Shown: positions 1 to 6,628 of the stretch, in pieces | How positions within the stretch are numbered: position 1 is the first letter of the stretch | How the letters are laid out: every line of letters begins with the position of its first letter | Origin: RYN-417 sp043745485 | GTDB lineage: Bacteria; Patescibacteriota; Saccharimonadia; Saccharimonadales; JACDBH01 | NCBI GenBank assembly: GCA_043745485.1 | Contig: JAYTSU010000021.1 | Location: 1-64,000 of the forward strand | DNA: 64,000 nucleotides | Reading direction: 5' to 3' | The notes under the pieces: model-generated | The model's input: the letters and a program-made list of their open reading frames with translations, nothing else | Database searches by the model: none | What the model was told of the DNA's origin: nothing | Translations under genes and position numbers: made by a program

Positions 1-43
1 GATTTTTATCTTTACATTTGTTTACTTGAGGGCGTTTGTATGA
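1..43 (+). CDS. cyoC: Cytochrome bo oxidase subunit III, C-terminal end only
   Basis: Only the last 13 codons lie in the window (frame starting at base 2, stop TGA at 41-43). They encode a hydrophobic end, IFIFTFVYLRAFV, like the last transmembrane helix of heme-copper oxidase subunit III. The stop overlaps the ATG of cyoD (ATGA), which fits the usual cyoABCD order. The assignment rests mainly on position and hydrophobicity. Confidence 0.6.
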   Translation, partial: IFIFTFVYLRAFV

Positions 44-732
44 ATGAGCATGATATGCACGAAAAAAGTACTTCAAAAGGGATGCATGGTACTATGAAAT
101 CATACATCACCGGATTCATACTTTCACTTTTCCTCACCATCAATGCCTACTTTTTAGTGGTTACCAAATCTGTGTCAGGAACCACGTTGGCCGCAACCAT
201 ACTAGTGTTTGCAGTCCTCCAAATGGCAGTCCAAGTTTTCTTCTTCCTACATTTAGGCCGCGGACCCAAGCCACTATATAACGTGGTATTTTTTGGAGGT
301 ACGGCTAGTTTGATTCTCGTTGTAATAGTAGGGTCCATATTTATTATGAATAATTTGCAGTACAACATGTCACCTTCAGAAGTTACAAAAAAGCTCTCAC
401 AAGAAGAGTCAATATATCAAGTTGGTGGCGAGAAAACAGGTGCCTGTGAAGCCATCAAAACTAATCATAAGATTACAATCAAAAATAAAGTAGTTAGCCC
501 ATCACATACTTTATCGAAACTATGCGACACGCTAACGTTTATAAATGAAGATGGATCGACGCACACTGTCGTATTTGGCGTATATCCTCAAACAACCAAC
601 TACGGTGGTAATGCAAAGATATCAATCCCAAAATCATATGCAAAAACAATTACGCTCAATCAAGCGGGGTCGTTTAGGTTCTACGATGAGCTTGATCCTC
701 AGGTATCTGGTAGCTTTACCGTTTCTAACTAA
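40..732 (+). CDS. cyoD: Cytochrome bo oxidase subunit IV with C-terminal cupredoxin-like domain
   Basis: Residues about 19-110 match CyoD, the small membrane subunit of the proton-pumping quinol oxidase. There are three hydrophobic helices (about 22-42, 48-70, 80-103), the QVFFFLHL segment and the typical NLQYNM ending. Usual CyoD is 100-110 aa, but this protein is 230 aa. The extra part (about 120-230) looks like an extracytoplasmic cupredoxin fold: CDTLTFINEDGSTH, a later KSYAKTITLNQAG strand and FYDELDPQVSGSFTV. In copper cupredoxins the last segment carries Cys, His and Met; here these positions are Asp, Asp and Val, so a copper site is unlikely. The ATG overlaps the cyoC stop. cyoE, the usual next gene, sits 5 kb downstream beyond the tRNA-Gln cassette array. 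Confidence 0.85.
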   Translation: MNEHDMHEKSTSKGMHGTMKSYITGFILSLFLTINAYFLVVTKSVSGTTLAATILVFAVLQMAVQVFFFLHLGRGPKPLYNVVFFGGTASLILVVIVGSIFIMNNLQYNMSPSEVTKKLSQEESIYQVGGEKTGACEAIKTNHKITIKNKVVSPSHTLSKLCDTLTFINEDGSTHTVVFGVYPQTTNYGGNAKISIPKSYAKTITLNQAGSFRFYDELDPQVSGSFTVSN

Positions 733-813
733 CAATGTTGTGAAATCCCTCATCAGGACTTAGTTTTAGAAATCAGATAATCTATTGATTAGAACATACT
801 GAAACTTTATTTT

Positions 814-845
814 GGCTGGCCTAGTGGACATACCTCGAACTTTTA
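814..845 (-). repeat. Cassette repeat A (outermost, diverged)
   Basis: On the minus strand it begins AAAAGTTCGAGGTATGTC and continues CACTAGGCCAGCCAAAAT. It keeps the overall layout of the other copies, including CCACTAG and CCAGCCA, but its left half is diverged. It lies about 20 nt after the stop of the HD-domain gene and marks the cyoD-side end of the array. Confidence 0.65.
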
Positions 846-864
846 GCCCTGAAGATGCTTACAG

Positions 865-1458
865 TTAAGTGCGTATTGGATGTCCGTATTTATTAGCAAA
901 ATAAAAGATGTCGGGTATACCAAATTCATTAGCAGCTTGTTTCAATTTTACTGCCTGCTCGGGAAGTCCCTTTTCAAGTCTTGCTAAAAATGGCTCGTAA
1001 GCATTGAAGATAGGAAGCTTGCTATGAAATCTGTCAGCATAACATAATAAACGAGCTTCAATTGTATTTGGTAGATAGTCTTTTTGTGGCATTCCGAAAC
1101 CACCATCAATAATTTCTTTTTTAGAAAGTCCCATCAATACATGTGTACGTACAATATTTGCAATTCGTATATCTAGACTTTCTTCAATTATCAAAGCAGC
1201 CCCAAAAATAGCGTGTTGTTTATAATTATGCTCATTTTTATCCATTCCTTCCGCATCAAACAGTGCATAAGTACCTATATCATGTAATAGGCAGCTGGCT
1301 TCTAGTAAATCTTTATCTACATTCAGTTTGTTTTGCTCTACGCACCATTTAGCAATTTCTGCGACTATCTGACAGTGTTCGTAAATTAAATTAAATACTT
1401 TATCGCTTTGTGCGTATCGTCTGTGAATTTCTCTAATTTTTGCTTTGTTAGGAATCAT
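865..1458 (-). CDS. HD-domain phosphohydrolase, cassette gene
   Basis: A 197-aa protein of the HD superfamily of metal-dependent phosphohydrolases. Visible ligands are a His near residue 28 (YEHCQIVAEIAKWC), the HD doublet in ASCLLHDIGTY (about 59-60), further His in the KQHAIFGA and VRTHVLMG segments, and an Asp in LLCYADRFHSK near the end of the domain. The layout resembles the small HDIG-type proteins acting on nucleotides or phosphate esters; the substrate cannot be told. A TATACT box 7 nt before the ATG suggests a leaderless transcript. It is the last unit of the array, followed by repeat A. Confidence 0.8.
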   Translation of the reverse strand: MIPNKAKIREIHRRYAQSDKVFNLIYEHCQIVAEIAKWCVEQNKLNVDKDLLEASCLLHDIGTYALFDAEGMDKNEHNYKQHAIFGAALIIEESLDIRIANIVRTHVLMGLSKKEIIDGGFGMPQKDYLPNTIEARLLCYADRFHSKLPIFNAYEPFLARLEKGLPEQAVKLKQAANEFGIPDIFYFANKYGHPIRT

Positions 1459-1539
1459 GCATAAAGTATAACAAAATGATAATACTTCCGAAGAAAACTT
1501 TGATAATGATAATGAATTGCATGACCCAAATTACTTAAA

Positions 1540-1592
1540 ATGCTTATGGCTGGTTCTTCCGCCAACTGGCGTGGACGTACTTCGCAACTTTA
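1540..1592 (-). repeat. Cassette repeat B
   Basis: The minus strand carries the exact core AAGTTGCGAAGTACGTCCA (1572-1590), then an extra small hairpin GCCAGTTGGC, then CCAGCCATAAGCATTTT. The last 15 nt, AGCCATAAGCATTTT, are identical in repeat D. The core overlaps the stop codon of the broken ORF beside it. Confidence 0.85.
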
Positions 1593-1907
1593 TTTTCTGT
1601 TAAAACGCCGTCTGTTAGTAGTATGAAAACTATAACTATTACGAACTTTGCCTTCAGAATCTGTGAAAGTTTCTTTTATAATTGCTACACGATTAACGAG
1701 AGGAAGTCTACCTGCTACACATGCTTCAAAAGGTGCAGAAATAAGATTTGGTAAATCACAAGCTATTGCAAAGTTTATGCCAAATTCTTCTGGTTGAGAT
1801 AGTATTGCTATGCCGCCAATAGTTTACTTTACGTTATTAATTATCTCCTTATCATCTAAAGCGTTAAATAATGTTTCTACAACTTCTCTTTTATTATCTA
1901 CATTCAT
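1590..1907 (-). pseudogene. Cassette ORF interrupted by an in-frame stop
   Basis: One continuous minus-strand frame runs from the ATG at 1907 to the TAA at 1590-1592 (105 codons) but is broken by a single TAA at 1824-1826. The first part reads MNVDNKREVVETLFNALDDK and on to INNVK. The second part is about 77 residues, starts TIGGIAILSQPEEFGINFAI and ends in a basic tail. No family was recognised. The second part has no good start codon near its beginning, so this is best read as a gene inactivated by one substitution, although two short ORFs are possible. The final TAA runs directly into repeat B. Confidence 0.6.
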
Positions 1908-1959
1908 GTATATATGTTACTACAATAAATAAATGGTAGGTTACTTTAACTAATTATTT

Positions 1960-2008
1960 TATTACGCTTATGCTTGGCTGGGGATAATGGACGTACTTCG
2001 CAACTTTC
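1960..2008 (-). repeat. Cassette repeat C, with exact copy of the tRNA-Gln 3' flank
   Basis: It contains the 19-nt core at 1988-2006, then ATTATCC, then a 24-nt stretch (1960-1983) identical to 5516-5539. That stretch is the last 9 nt of tRNA-Gln including CCA plus 15 nt of downstream flank. It therefore forms a perfect long direct repeat with the tRNA end, as attL and attR would. Confidence 0.9.
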
Positions 2009-2011
2009 GGT

Positions 2012-2260
2012 CTACAAATCCCTGAGGGGAATGCCAGTCTTTTTAGAAACTTCACGAGCCCATTCAAGCAAACGTTCAAACTGCATATCACGTGCGGATT
2101 GTTCCGTTTCTATGTCGTCAAGGCGTTTAAGAAATCCGTCGAGGGTATTAATTAGTCGATCCATACTATATTGAGAGGCTTTTTGATCTAGTTTAGTCTC
2201 TATATCTCCAAATCGTTGTTCAATGTATTTGAATAGTTTAGTAAATTGATCATCATTCAT
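2012..2260 (-). CDS. Small coiled-coil hypothetical protein, cassette gene
   Basis: An 82-aa, mostly helical charged protein: MNDDQFTKLFKYIEQRFGD, then heptad-like repeats such as DRLINTLDGFLKRLDDIE. No transmembrane segment or catalytic motif was seen, and the function is unknown. The promoter is clear: TTGACA, 19-nt spacer, TATACT, and the ATG 6 nt later, pointing to a leaderless mRNA. The stop lies 3 nt from the core of repeat C, so the gene and repeat form one unit. It could be half of a toxin-antitoxin pair or a DNA-associated coiled coil, but nothing in the sequence decides this. Confidence 0.65.
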   Translation of the reverse strand: MNDDQFTKLFKYIEQRFGDIETKLDQKASQYSMDRLINTLDGFLKRLDDIETEQSARDMQFERLLEWAREVSKKTGIPLRDL

Positions 2261-2304
2261 AAGAACAGTATATCAAATAAATACTAACGTGTGTCAAAGT
2301 CTCC

Positions 2305-2343
2305 AAAATGCTTATGGCTGAGCATACCGATCTAGAACCTTTT
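2305..2343 (-). repeat. Cassette repeat D (diverged left half)
   Basis: On the minus strand it reads AAAAGGTTCTAGATCGG, then TATGCTCAGCCATAAGC and ATTTT. The right half (AGCCATAAGCATTTT) is identical to repeat B; the left half lacks the 19-nt core. It lies about 20 nt after the stop of the propeller gene, where a cassette end is expected. Confidence 0.6.
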
Positions 2344-2360
2344 GCATTAACCTATCGCTT

Positions 2361-4310
2361 TTAGATGATGTTAGCATCTTTAGCCATAATTATGACACTG
2401 ATTTTGCCGGAGTTATCAAAGTTAATCATAATCAACTGGTTGTCAGCAGATTTGCCAATCATTGCCGTTGCTGGGTTGGTAAAGTGGGCGGTCCAGTAGC
2501 TAAGCCTACCGGCTCTATAGGCAGCCGTTTGGTTGAAGTCCCAAGGAGTTGTGGCGCTGCTCAAGTACGATAAGTCACTCACGGCCTGGGTTGGGGTTTG
2601 GGGGCCGGGACCTTCCGATGACCAAATTAAGACCGTCACGGTTGGTGCCATATAGCCTTCAAGGGCAGCGGTATTGCCGGACTGCATAGCCGCTTCGATG
2701 TTGGCTTTGTTGTCTGCCGGAGCAGGCGCCTTTTCTGGTGCTTTTTGAACTGTTGGCTGGGTGACTGTGGCGGTTGGCGCAGCTTTTTTGCGGGTAGATA
2801 AGATTTTCCAAACTCCACCAACGGTGCCTACTACTAGGATTAACCCTATTAAAATCGCCACCCAAAACATATTGCCCCAGCGATCGAAAATGCCAGGCGT
2901 ATTGTCTCCGCTACCACCACTAGCTCCTTCGCGAATACTCTGCTGGGCTTCGGCATACTTGCCGTTTTTACTCTTGCCTTTGCTGGAGCGACGACGAGTG
3001 CGTAGCCATATACCACCTAGCAATAAGCCTCCACCTGTCAGACCACCAATCCACAAACCCCTGTGGTACTCGCCTTTCGTTGTCACCTTGACTGTGGCGG
3101 TAGCGCAGATAAAAACATTGGCGCCGCTGCAAACCTTGTATATAAAACTATCCGTGCCAATCCAGCCGTAGCTGGGAGTGTACGTGATGAAGCCGGTTGT
3201 CGTATTAACGCTGGTTGTGCCATGCAACGGCGCAGTAGTGACGCTAACCGAACCCGGATTGAACACCAAACCATAAGTAACGGTATCGTTGACCAGCACA
3301 TTCATCGTAACTGCGTGGTTAAATGCGGCGGTACCGATGTCGTTGTTGGCGTGGACAGCGATAAGTGGCTGCCAGCTTGGTTGGCTGTCTTCGACGTTGT
3401 TATTAGTCAGCCGAGTTTGGCCTGTGCCGTTTATATTAATGACGTAGATATCCCAATCTTGAGTGCTATTCCACGAACCAGCTGTATAGACAATTTTGGT
3501 GCCTTCGGGCGACCAACTAGAATAACTTTTGACTTGTTGGGCGCTGTTCGTGGCATTCGTCAACTGAGTCGTCCCGCTGCCGTTTGAGTTGACAACAAAG
3601 AGATCTTCGCTGTAGGGGCCAACGGATTTAGAAAAGACAATCTTGGCGCCGCTCGGCGACCAACTGGGGAAATTATTGTACCCCGGCGTCAACTGAGTCG
3701 TCCCGCTGCCGTTTGAGTTCATAACGTAGATTTTAGAGCAACCACCGTTTTGACAGGTGTGGAATACGATCTTATTGCCATCTGGTGACCAGCTGGGGTT
3801 ATCATTATAACCCGTTGTCGTCAGCGGAGTTTGCCCGGTGCCGTCTGGATTCATAACGTAGATATCGTTGGCTCCATCGTTAGTGCTACTACCTCTTTCG
3901 AATGCGATCTTGGCGCCGCTCGGCGACCAGTTGGGTTCACGATTGACTTGTTGAAGGCTGTTGTTGGTGGTGTTTGTCAGGCGCATCAGCCCGGTGCCGT
4001 CTGGATTCATCGTGTAAATCTCATAATTGCCGTCACGAGTAGAACTGAAAGCAATCTTAGTGCCGTCGGGCGACCAGTTGGGGTTCCTATCATCCGCCGA
4101 GTTGTTCGTCAGGCGCATCAGCCCGGTGCCGTCTGGATTCATCGTGTAAATCTCATAATTGCCGTCACGGTTGGTGGTAAAAGCAATTTTTCCGTTATTC
4201 CCCGCGAAAACTCCAGCCCTAACCGAGTGAGAACGCACTGCACCGAGTAGAATGACTGACAAAAGCAATAGACTAACTAATAGTATCCTTATCGATTTTT
4301 TTATTTGCAA
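2361..4310 (-). CDS. Membrane-anchored PD40/TolB-type beta-propeller surface protein, cassette gene
   Basis: A 649-aa protein with an N-terminal signal helix (about 8-32), then about six PD40-type repeats (about 38-315). Each contains the pattern IYTMNPDGTG, LTNN and PSWSPDGTKIAF. An Ig/cadherin-like domain follows (about 318-410, VLVNDTVTYG to YTPSYGWIGTDSFIYKV), then a transmembrane segment near 420-440, a basic linker, a second hydrophobic helix near 480-500, a Pro/Ala linker and a C-terminal extracytoplasmic domain of about 100 residues. The likely role is binding or scaffolding at the cell surface. The start is TTG, preceded by GGAG 8 nt upstream, with a TATACT box further out; unlike its neighbours it has a leader and a Shine-Dalgarno site. 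It is by far the largest unit of the array. Confidence 0.8.
   Translation of the reverse strand: MQIKKSIRILLVSLLLLSVILLGAVRSHSVRAGVFAGNNGKIAFTTNRDGNYEIYTMNPDGTGLMRLTNNSADDRNPNWSPDGTKIAFSSTRDGNYEIYTMNPDGTGLMRLTNTTNNSLQQVNREPNWSPSGAKIAFERGSSTNDGANDIYVMNPDGTGQTPLTTTGYNDNPSWSPDGNKIVFHTCQNGGCSKIYVMNSNGSGTTQLTPGYNNFPSWSPSGAKIVFSKSVGPYSEDLFVVNSNGSGTTQLTNATNSAQQVKSYSSWSPEGTKIVYTAGSWNSTQDWDIYVININGTGQTRLTNNNVEDSQPSWQPLIAVHANNDIGTAAFNHAVTMNVLVNDTVTYGLVFNPGSVSVTTAPLHGTTSVNTTTGFITYTPSYGWIGTDSFIYKVCSGANVFICATATVKVTTKGEYHRGLWIGGLTGGGLLLGGIWLRTRRRSSKGKSKNGKYAEAQQSIREGASGGSGDNTPGIFDRWGNMFWVAILIGLILVVGTVGGVWKILSTRKKAAPTATVTQPTVQKAPEKAPAPADNKANIEAAMQSGNTAALEGYMAPTVTVLIWSSEGPGPQTPTQAVSDLSYLSSATTPWDFNQTAAYRAGRLSYWTAHFTNPATAMIGKSADNQLIMINFDNSGKISVIIMAKDANII
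3976..4169 (-). repeat. 62-nt exact duplication inside the propeller gene
   Basis: Bases 3976-4037 and 4108-4169 are identical, 132 nt (44 codons, one propeller blade) apart. Neighbouring blades are much more diverged at DNA level, so this blade was copied or gene-converted recently. Confidence 0.85.
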
Positions 4311-4482
4311 CTCTTTAGCTCCTTTACAGTTACCATCATTATCCTCTTACATAAAGCAAAAGTATAGCAATAATAATTAGGTTCCGAACCAAAAAATCGA
4401 CCTTTCAGCTGGCTAAGTGTATTTAGGATTCATACCTTACCGATCACTAATGCATAACTATGTAATACGGTCATCTTTGGTG

Positions 4483-4521
4483 CAATGCTTGGCTCATTTT
4501 TACAACCAAGCTCGAACTTTT
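4483..4521 (-). repeat. Cassette repeat F1 (diverged)
   Basis: On the minus strand it starts AAAAGTTCGAGCTTGG and ends GAGCCAAGCATTG. It shares the GTTCGAG start with repeat A and the GAGCCAAGCAT end with the tRNA flank. It directly abuts repeat F2 with no gene between them. Confidence 0.6.
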
Positions 4522-4560
4522 CTTATGGCTCAGGGCTAGTGGACGTACTTCGCAACTTAT
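4522..4560 (-). repeat. Cassette repeat F2
   Basis: It contains the exact 19-nt core (4540-4558), then CTAGCCCTGAGCCATAAG. It follows the stop of the PQ-loop gene by about 14 nt. Its right end runs straight into repeat F1. Confidence 0.85.
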
Positions 4561-4572
4561 TAAGATGCTTAT

Positions 4573-4848
4573 TTAACCATAAAGTAATATGGCGGTTACG
4601 AGTGTTAAATAAACCACTATCCAAAGTATACCTTGCAAAACTATGGGCCATAGCTTTTTGCGTATACCGTATACAATAAATATTGATTCAAAGACTATAT
4701 ATAATAACCATGTAGCTATTGATAGATCACCTGCGCTATGAGTGCTGAAGAGTTTATATATTTGTGGTACCGCAGTTAAGGGGTACATAAACGATGTGAC
4801 ATACATCACATTATCAAATTTGTCTTTTTTAGTTTTTTTTGTAGTCAT
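4573..4848 (-). CDS. SemiSWEET-type PQ-loop sugar transporter subunit, cassette gene
   Basis: A 91-aa protein with three transmembrane helices and the bacterial SemiSWEET/MtN3 pattern: a proline in helix 1 (MYPLTAVPQIYKLF, the PQ motif), a short SAGDLS loop, then helices WLLYIVFESIFIVYG and VLQGILWIVVYLTLV. Family members dimerise to form a facilitative sugar pore. The length is normal for a complete SemiSWEET. The promoter TACTAT lies about 6 nt before the ATG, again leaderless. It is an unusual cargo for a cassette, since cassette genes are more often soluble. The substrate cannot be inferred. Confidence 0.85.
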   Translation of the reverse strand: MTTKKTKKDKFDNVMYVTSFMYPLTAVPQIYKLFSTHSAGDLSIATWLLYIVFESIFIVYGIRKKLWPIVLQGILWIVVYLTLVTAILLYG

Positions 4849-4880
4849 TAAATTAATAGTAACAGAACAATTATTTTTAT

Positions 4881-4917
4881 ACCTGGCTGGGGCTAGTGGA
4901 CGTACTTCGCAACTTAT
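4881..4917 (-). repeat. Cassette repeat G
   Basis: It contains the exact 19-nt core (4897-4915), then CTAGCCCCAGCCAGG. It is the copy nearest the tRNA gene and shares CCCCAGCCA with the tRNA 3' end. It lies 8 nt after the stop of the P-loop kinase gene. Confidence 0.9.
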
Positions 4918-4925
4918 CAGGCGAA

Positions 4926-5474
4926 CTAACCTTTGATAATGCTGCGAAGCCCAAAGTGCTTAACTATAAGCTCGGCTGACTGCTCTGGAGTTGATTTAGA
5001 AGTATCTATATGCAATACATTATCAAAAGGTACGCTTGCGTTAAAATTATATGTATCTAGCTGTTTTCTTAGTTGTTCACTATTTGAAAGCTTATTTAAT
5101 AACTTTCTAGAATTATTGGACACTCTTTCTGTCAGTACATCAATTGGTGCTGATAGTTGTACGAAATTAACCGTGCCATTGTTTTTTGTAACTACATCAA
5201 AAGCATGTTTTACGAAACTTATATCAATTTCATCCTCTTCAAATACATATGTAAATATTATGTTTGTATTCTGTTGTGCGGCGTATTCAAAAGTTGTAAG
5301 CCTTAGTTTACTAGTAAGTCCGAACATTTGCATGTCAAAATGGGGATATAGTTCTTTTGCAACATCTATAGTTAAATGATTATGAAATAATTTATAATTG
5401 GTTTTTTCTGCAATTTTGATTCCAACCGTTAGTTTCCCAGTAGCAGGTGGTCCATATATAAATATTAGATTCAT
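4926..5474 (-). CDS. P-loop nucleotide-kinase-like protein, cassette gene
   Basis: A 182-aa protein starting MNLIFIYGPPATGKLTVG, a Walker A motif (GPPATGK, about 8-14) typical of small kinases such as shikimate or adenylylsulfate kinase and of uncharacterised AAA_18/AAA_33 proteins. HNHLTIDVAKELYPHF follows, where a kinase would bind its acceptor, then FVEE-like acidic and Arg-containing segments (LTERVSNNSRKLL). The acceptor is unknown. A TATAGT box lies 8 nt before the ATG (leaderless). It is the first unit after tRNA-Gln, so the most recently inserted one if insertion occurs at the tRNA end. Confidence 0.7.
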   Translation of the reverse strand: MNLIFIYGPPATGKLTVGIKIAEKTNYKLFHNHLTIDVAKELYPHFDMQMFGLTSKLRLTTFEYAAQQNTNIIFTYVFEEDEIDISFVKHAFDVVTKNNGTVNFVQLSAPIDVLTERVSNNSRKLLNKLSNSEQLRKQLDTYNFNASVPFDNVLHIDTSKSTPEQSAELIVKHFGLRSIIKG

Positions 5475-5530
5475 GTATTAACTATAGCAAATATTAAATT
5501 ATTAAATATTAATACTATTACGCTTATGCT

Positions 5531-5605
5531 TGGCTGGGGGTGAGGGATTCGAACCCCCGAATGCTAGTACCAAAAACTAGTGTCTTACCACTTGACGAAC
5601 CCCCA
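5531..5605 (-). tRNA. tRNA-Gln (anticodon UUG)
   Basis: A cloverleaf of 75 nt with encoded CCA. The acceptor strands are TGGGGGT and ACCCCCA, the D arm is GTCAAGTGGTAAGAC, the anticodon arm is CTAGT-TTTTGGT-ACTAG with anticodon TTG, and the T arm is CGGGGGTTCGAATCCCTC. The downstream flank AGCATAAGCGTAATA together with the last 9 tRNA bases is repeated exactly at 1960-1983. The gene therefore serves as anchor of the cassette array. A TATAAT-like box lies upstream (around 5640). Confidence 0.95.
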
Positions 5606-5741
5606 ATATGATTTGTATATGGTAAACAGATCTACATGATTATACCTGTTACACAGGATTTTTTAAAGACTAAAGCGTACCAGGGGGGGCAAGTCTTCTG
5701 ATTTAAGGTATTTACGAGTTTTCGAGTATTATAGATGTAAG

Positions 5742-6596
5742 ATGCTCAAAAAATATTATCTTCTCACAAAACCTGGCATAATCCGTGGTAACTTGATGAC
5801 AGCTGCTGCCGGCTTTTTTCTAGCTAGCAAAGGGGATGTTAATGTTAAGAACTTAATAGAGTTACTACTAGGAATCGCCTTAATAATAGCCAGTGCATGT
5901 GTGTTTAATAATTATCTAGACCGAGATATAGACAAAAAAATGGCTAGAACCAAGAACCGTGCTTTAGTAACGGGTGAGATTACAGTACATTCAGCAATCT
6001 TGTTTGCGTGTGCTATGGGTATCGGTGGGTTTATGGTGTTAGCAATATATACAAACTTACTCACAGTAATTATCGGTGTAATAGGGATATTCTCCTACGT
6101 TATACTTTATGGCTACTACAAACGCCGCTCTGTTCACGGCACTCTCATTGGCAGCATATCGGGCTCTACGTCTCTAGTAGCAGGCTACTGCGCCGTAACG
6201 GAACGCTTCGACATGTTGGCCCTACTACTCTTTGTTATTATGGCTGTTTGGCAAATGCCACACTTTTATGCAATTGGCGTGTATAAGCGGGATGATTACG
6301 CAAAAGCTGACTTACCCATCCTGCCAGTAATAAAAGGTATCGCGACAGCAAAAAAACATATTCTTGCCTATATAATTTTGTTTATCATTATAGTCAGCAT
6401 ACCTACATTGTGGCACTACACCGGCTACAGCTATTTAATTGTGATGCTTATAGTAAGCGGCTTGTGGCTCAGAACAGCTTTAAGTGGATTTACACAAAAA
6501 GATGCTATCAAGTATGGCCATCAAGTATTTGGCTATTCACTTATAACACTCTTGGTGTTCAGCTTAATGATATCCATTGACCATTTTTTGCCATAG
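5742..6596 (+). CDS. cyoE: Protoheme IX farnesyltransferase (heme O synthase)
   Basis: A 284-aa UbiA-superfamily prenyltransferase with about eight or nine membrane helices. The catalytic Asp-rich motif NNYLDRDIDKKMARTKNR (about 56-73) is intact, and the second motif lies in YKRDDYAKADLPILP. It adds a farnesyl chain to heme b to make heme O, needed by cytochrome bo oxidase. It normally follows cyoABCD; here the tRNA-Gln array lies between cyoD and cyoE. It has its own promoter (TATAGA shortly before the ATG), so it can be expressed separately. The length is typical. Confidence 0.92.
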   Translation: MLKKYYLLTKPGIIRGNLMTAAAGFFLASKGDVNVKNLIELLLGIALIIASACVFNNYLDRDIDKKMARTKNRALVTGEITVHSAILFACAMGIGGFMVLAIYTNLLTVIIGVIGIFSYVILYGYYKRRSVHGTLIGSISGSTSLVAGYCAVTERFDMLALLLFVIMAVWQMPHFYAIGVYKRDDYAKADLPILPVIKGIATAKKHILAYIILFIIIVSIPTLWHYTGYSYLIVMLIVSGLWLRTALSGFTQKDAIKYGHQVFGYSLITLLVFSLMISIDHFLP

Positions 6597-6628
6597 TCTT
6601 GCGGTCTTCAAGAGCCTGTTACTTATTA

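Larger units (their letters stand above)
814..5539 (-). mobile_element. tRNA-Gln-anchored cassette array (integron-like, no integrase in window)
   Basis: Starting at the 3' end of tRNA-Gln and reading along the minus strand, six units follow: P-loop kinase, PQ-loop protein, propeller protein, coiled-coil protein, broken ORF and HD protein. All point the same way, nearly all have their own promoter, and each is followed within about 0-45 nt by a related repeat (814-845, 1540-1592, 1960-2008, 2305-2343, 4483-4560, 4881-4917). Four repeats share the exact 19-mer AAGTTGCGAAGTACGTCCA. Most end in AGCCA(T)AAGCAT, which also forms the tRNA 3' end and its flank (CCCCAGCCAAGCATAAG). The products are unrelated to one another, as in integron cassettes. 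No recombinase gene is visible, and the classical attC boxes are not apparent. The element type is inference; the repeats are direct observation. Confidence 0.75.

Noticed and set aside
4381..4482. A further cassette repeat upstream of the propeller gene (GATCGGTAAGGTATG ... TTAGCCAGCTG on the minus strand)
   Set aside because: It shows slight similarity to repeat D (GATCGGTATG, CAGCC), but too little to separate from chance. It is left as leader sequence of the propeller gene.
814..5539. Classical integron attC sites
   Set aside because: I looked for RYYYAAC/GTTRRRY box pairs and an extended imperfect palindrome in the repeats and did not find them. Only the array logic resembles an integron.
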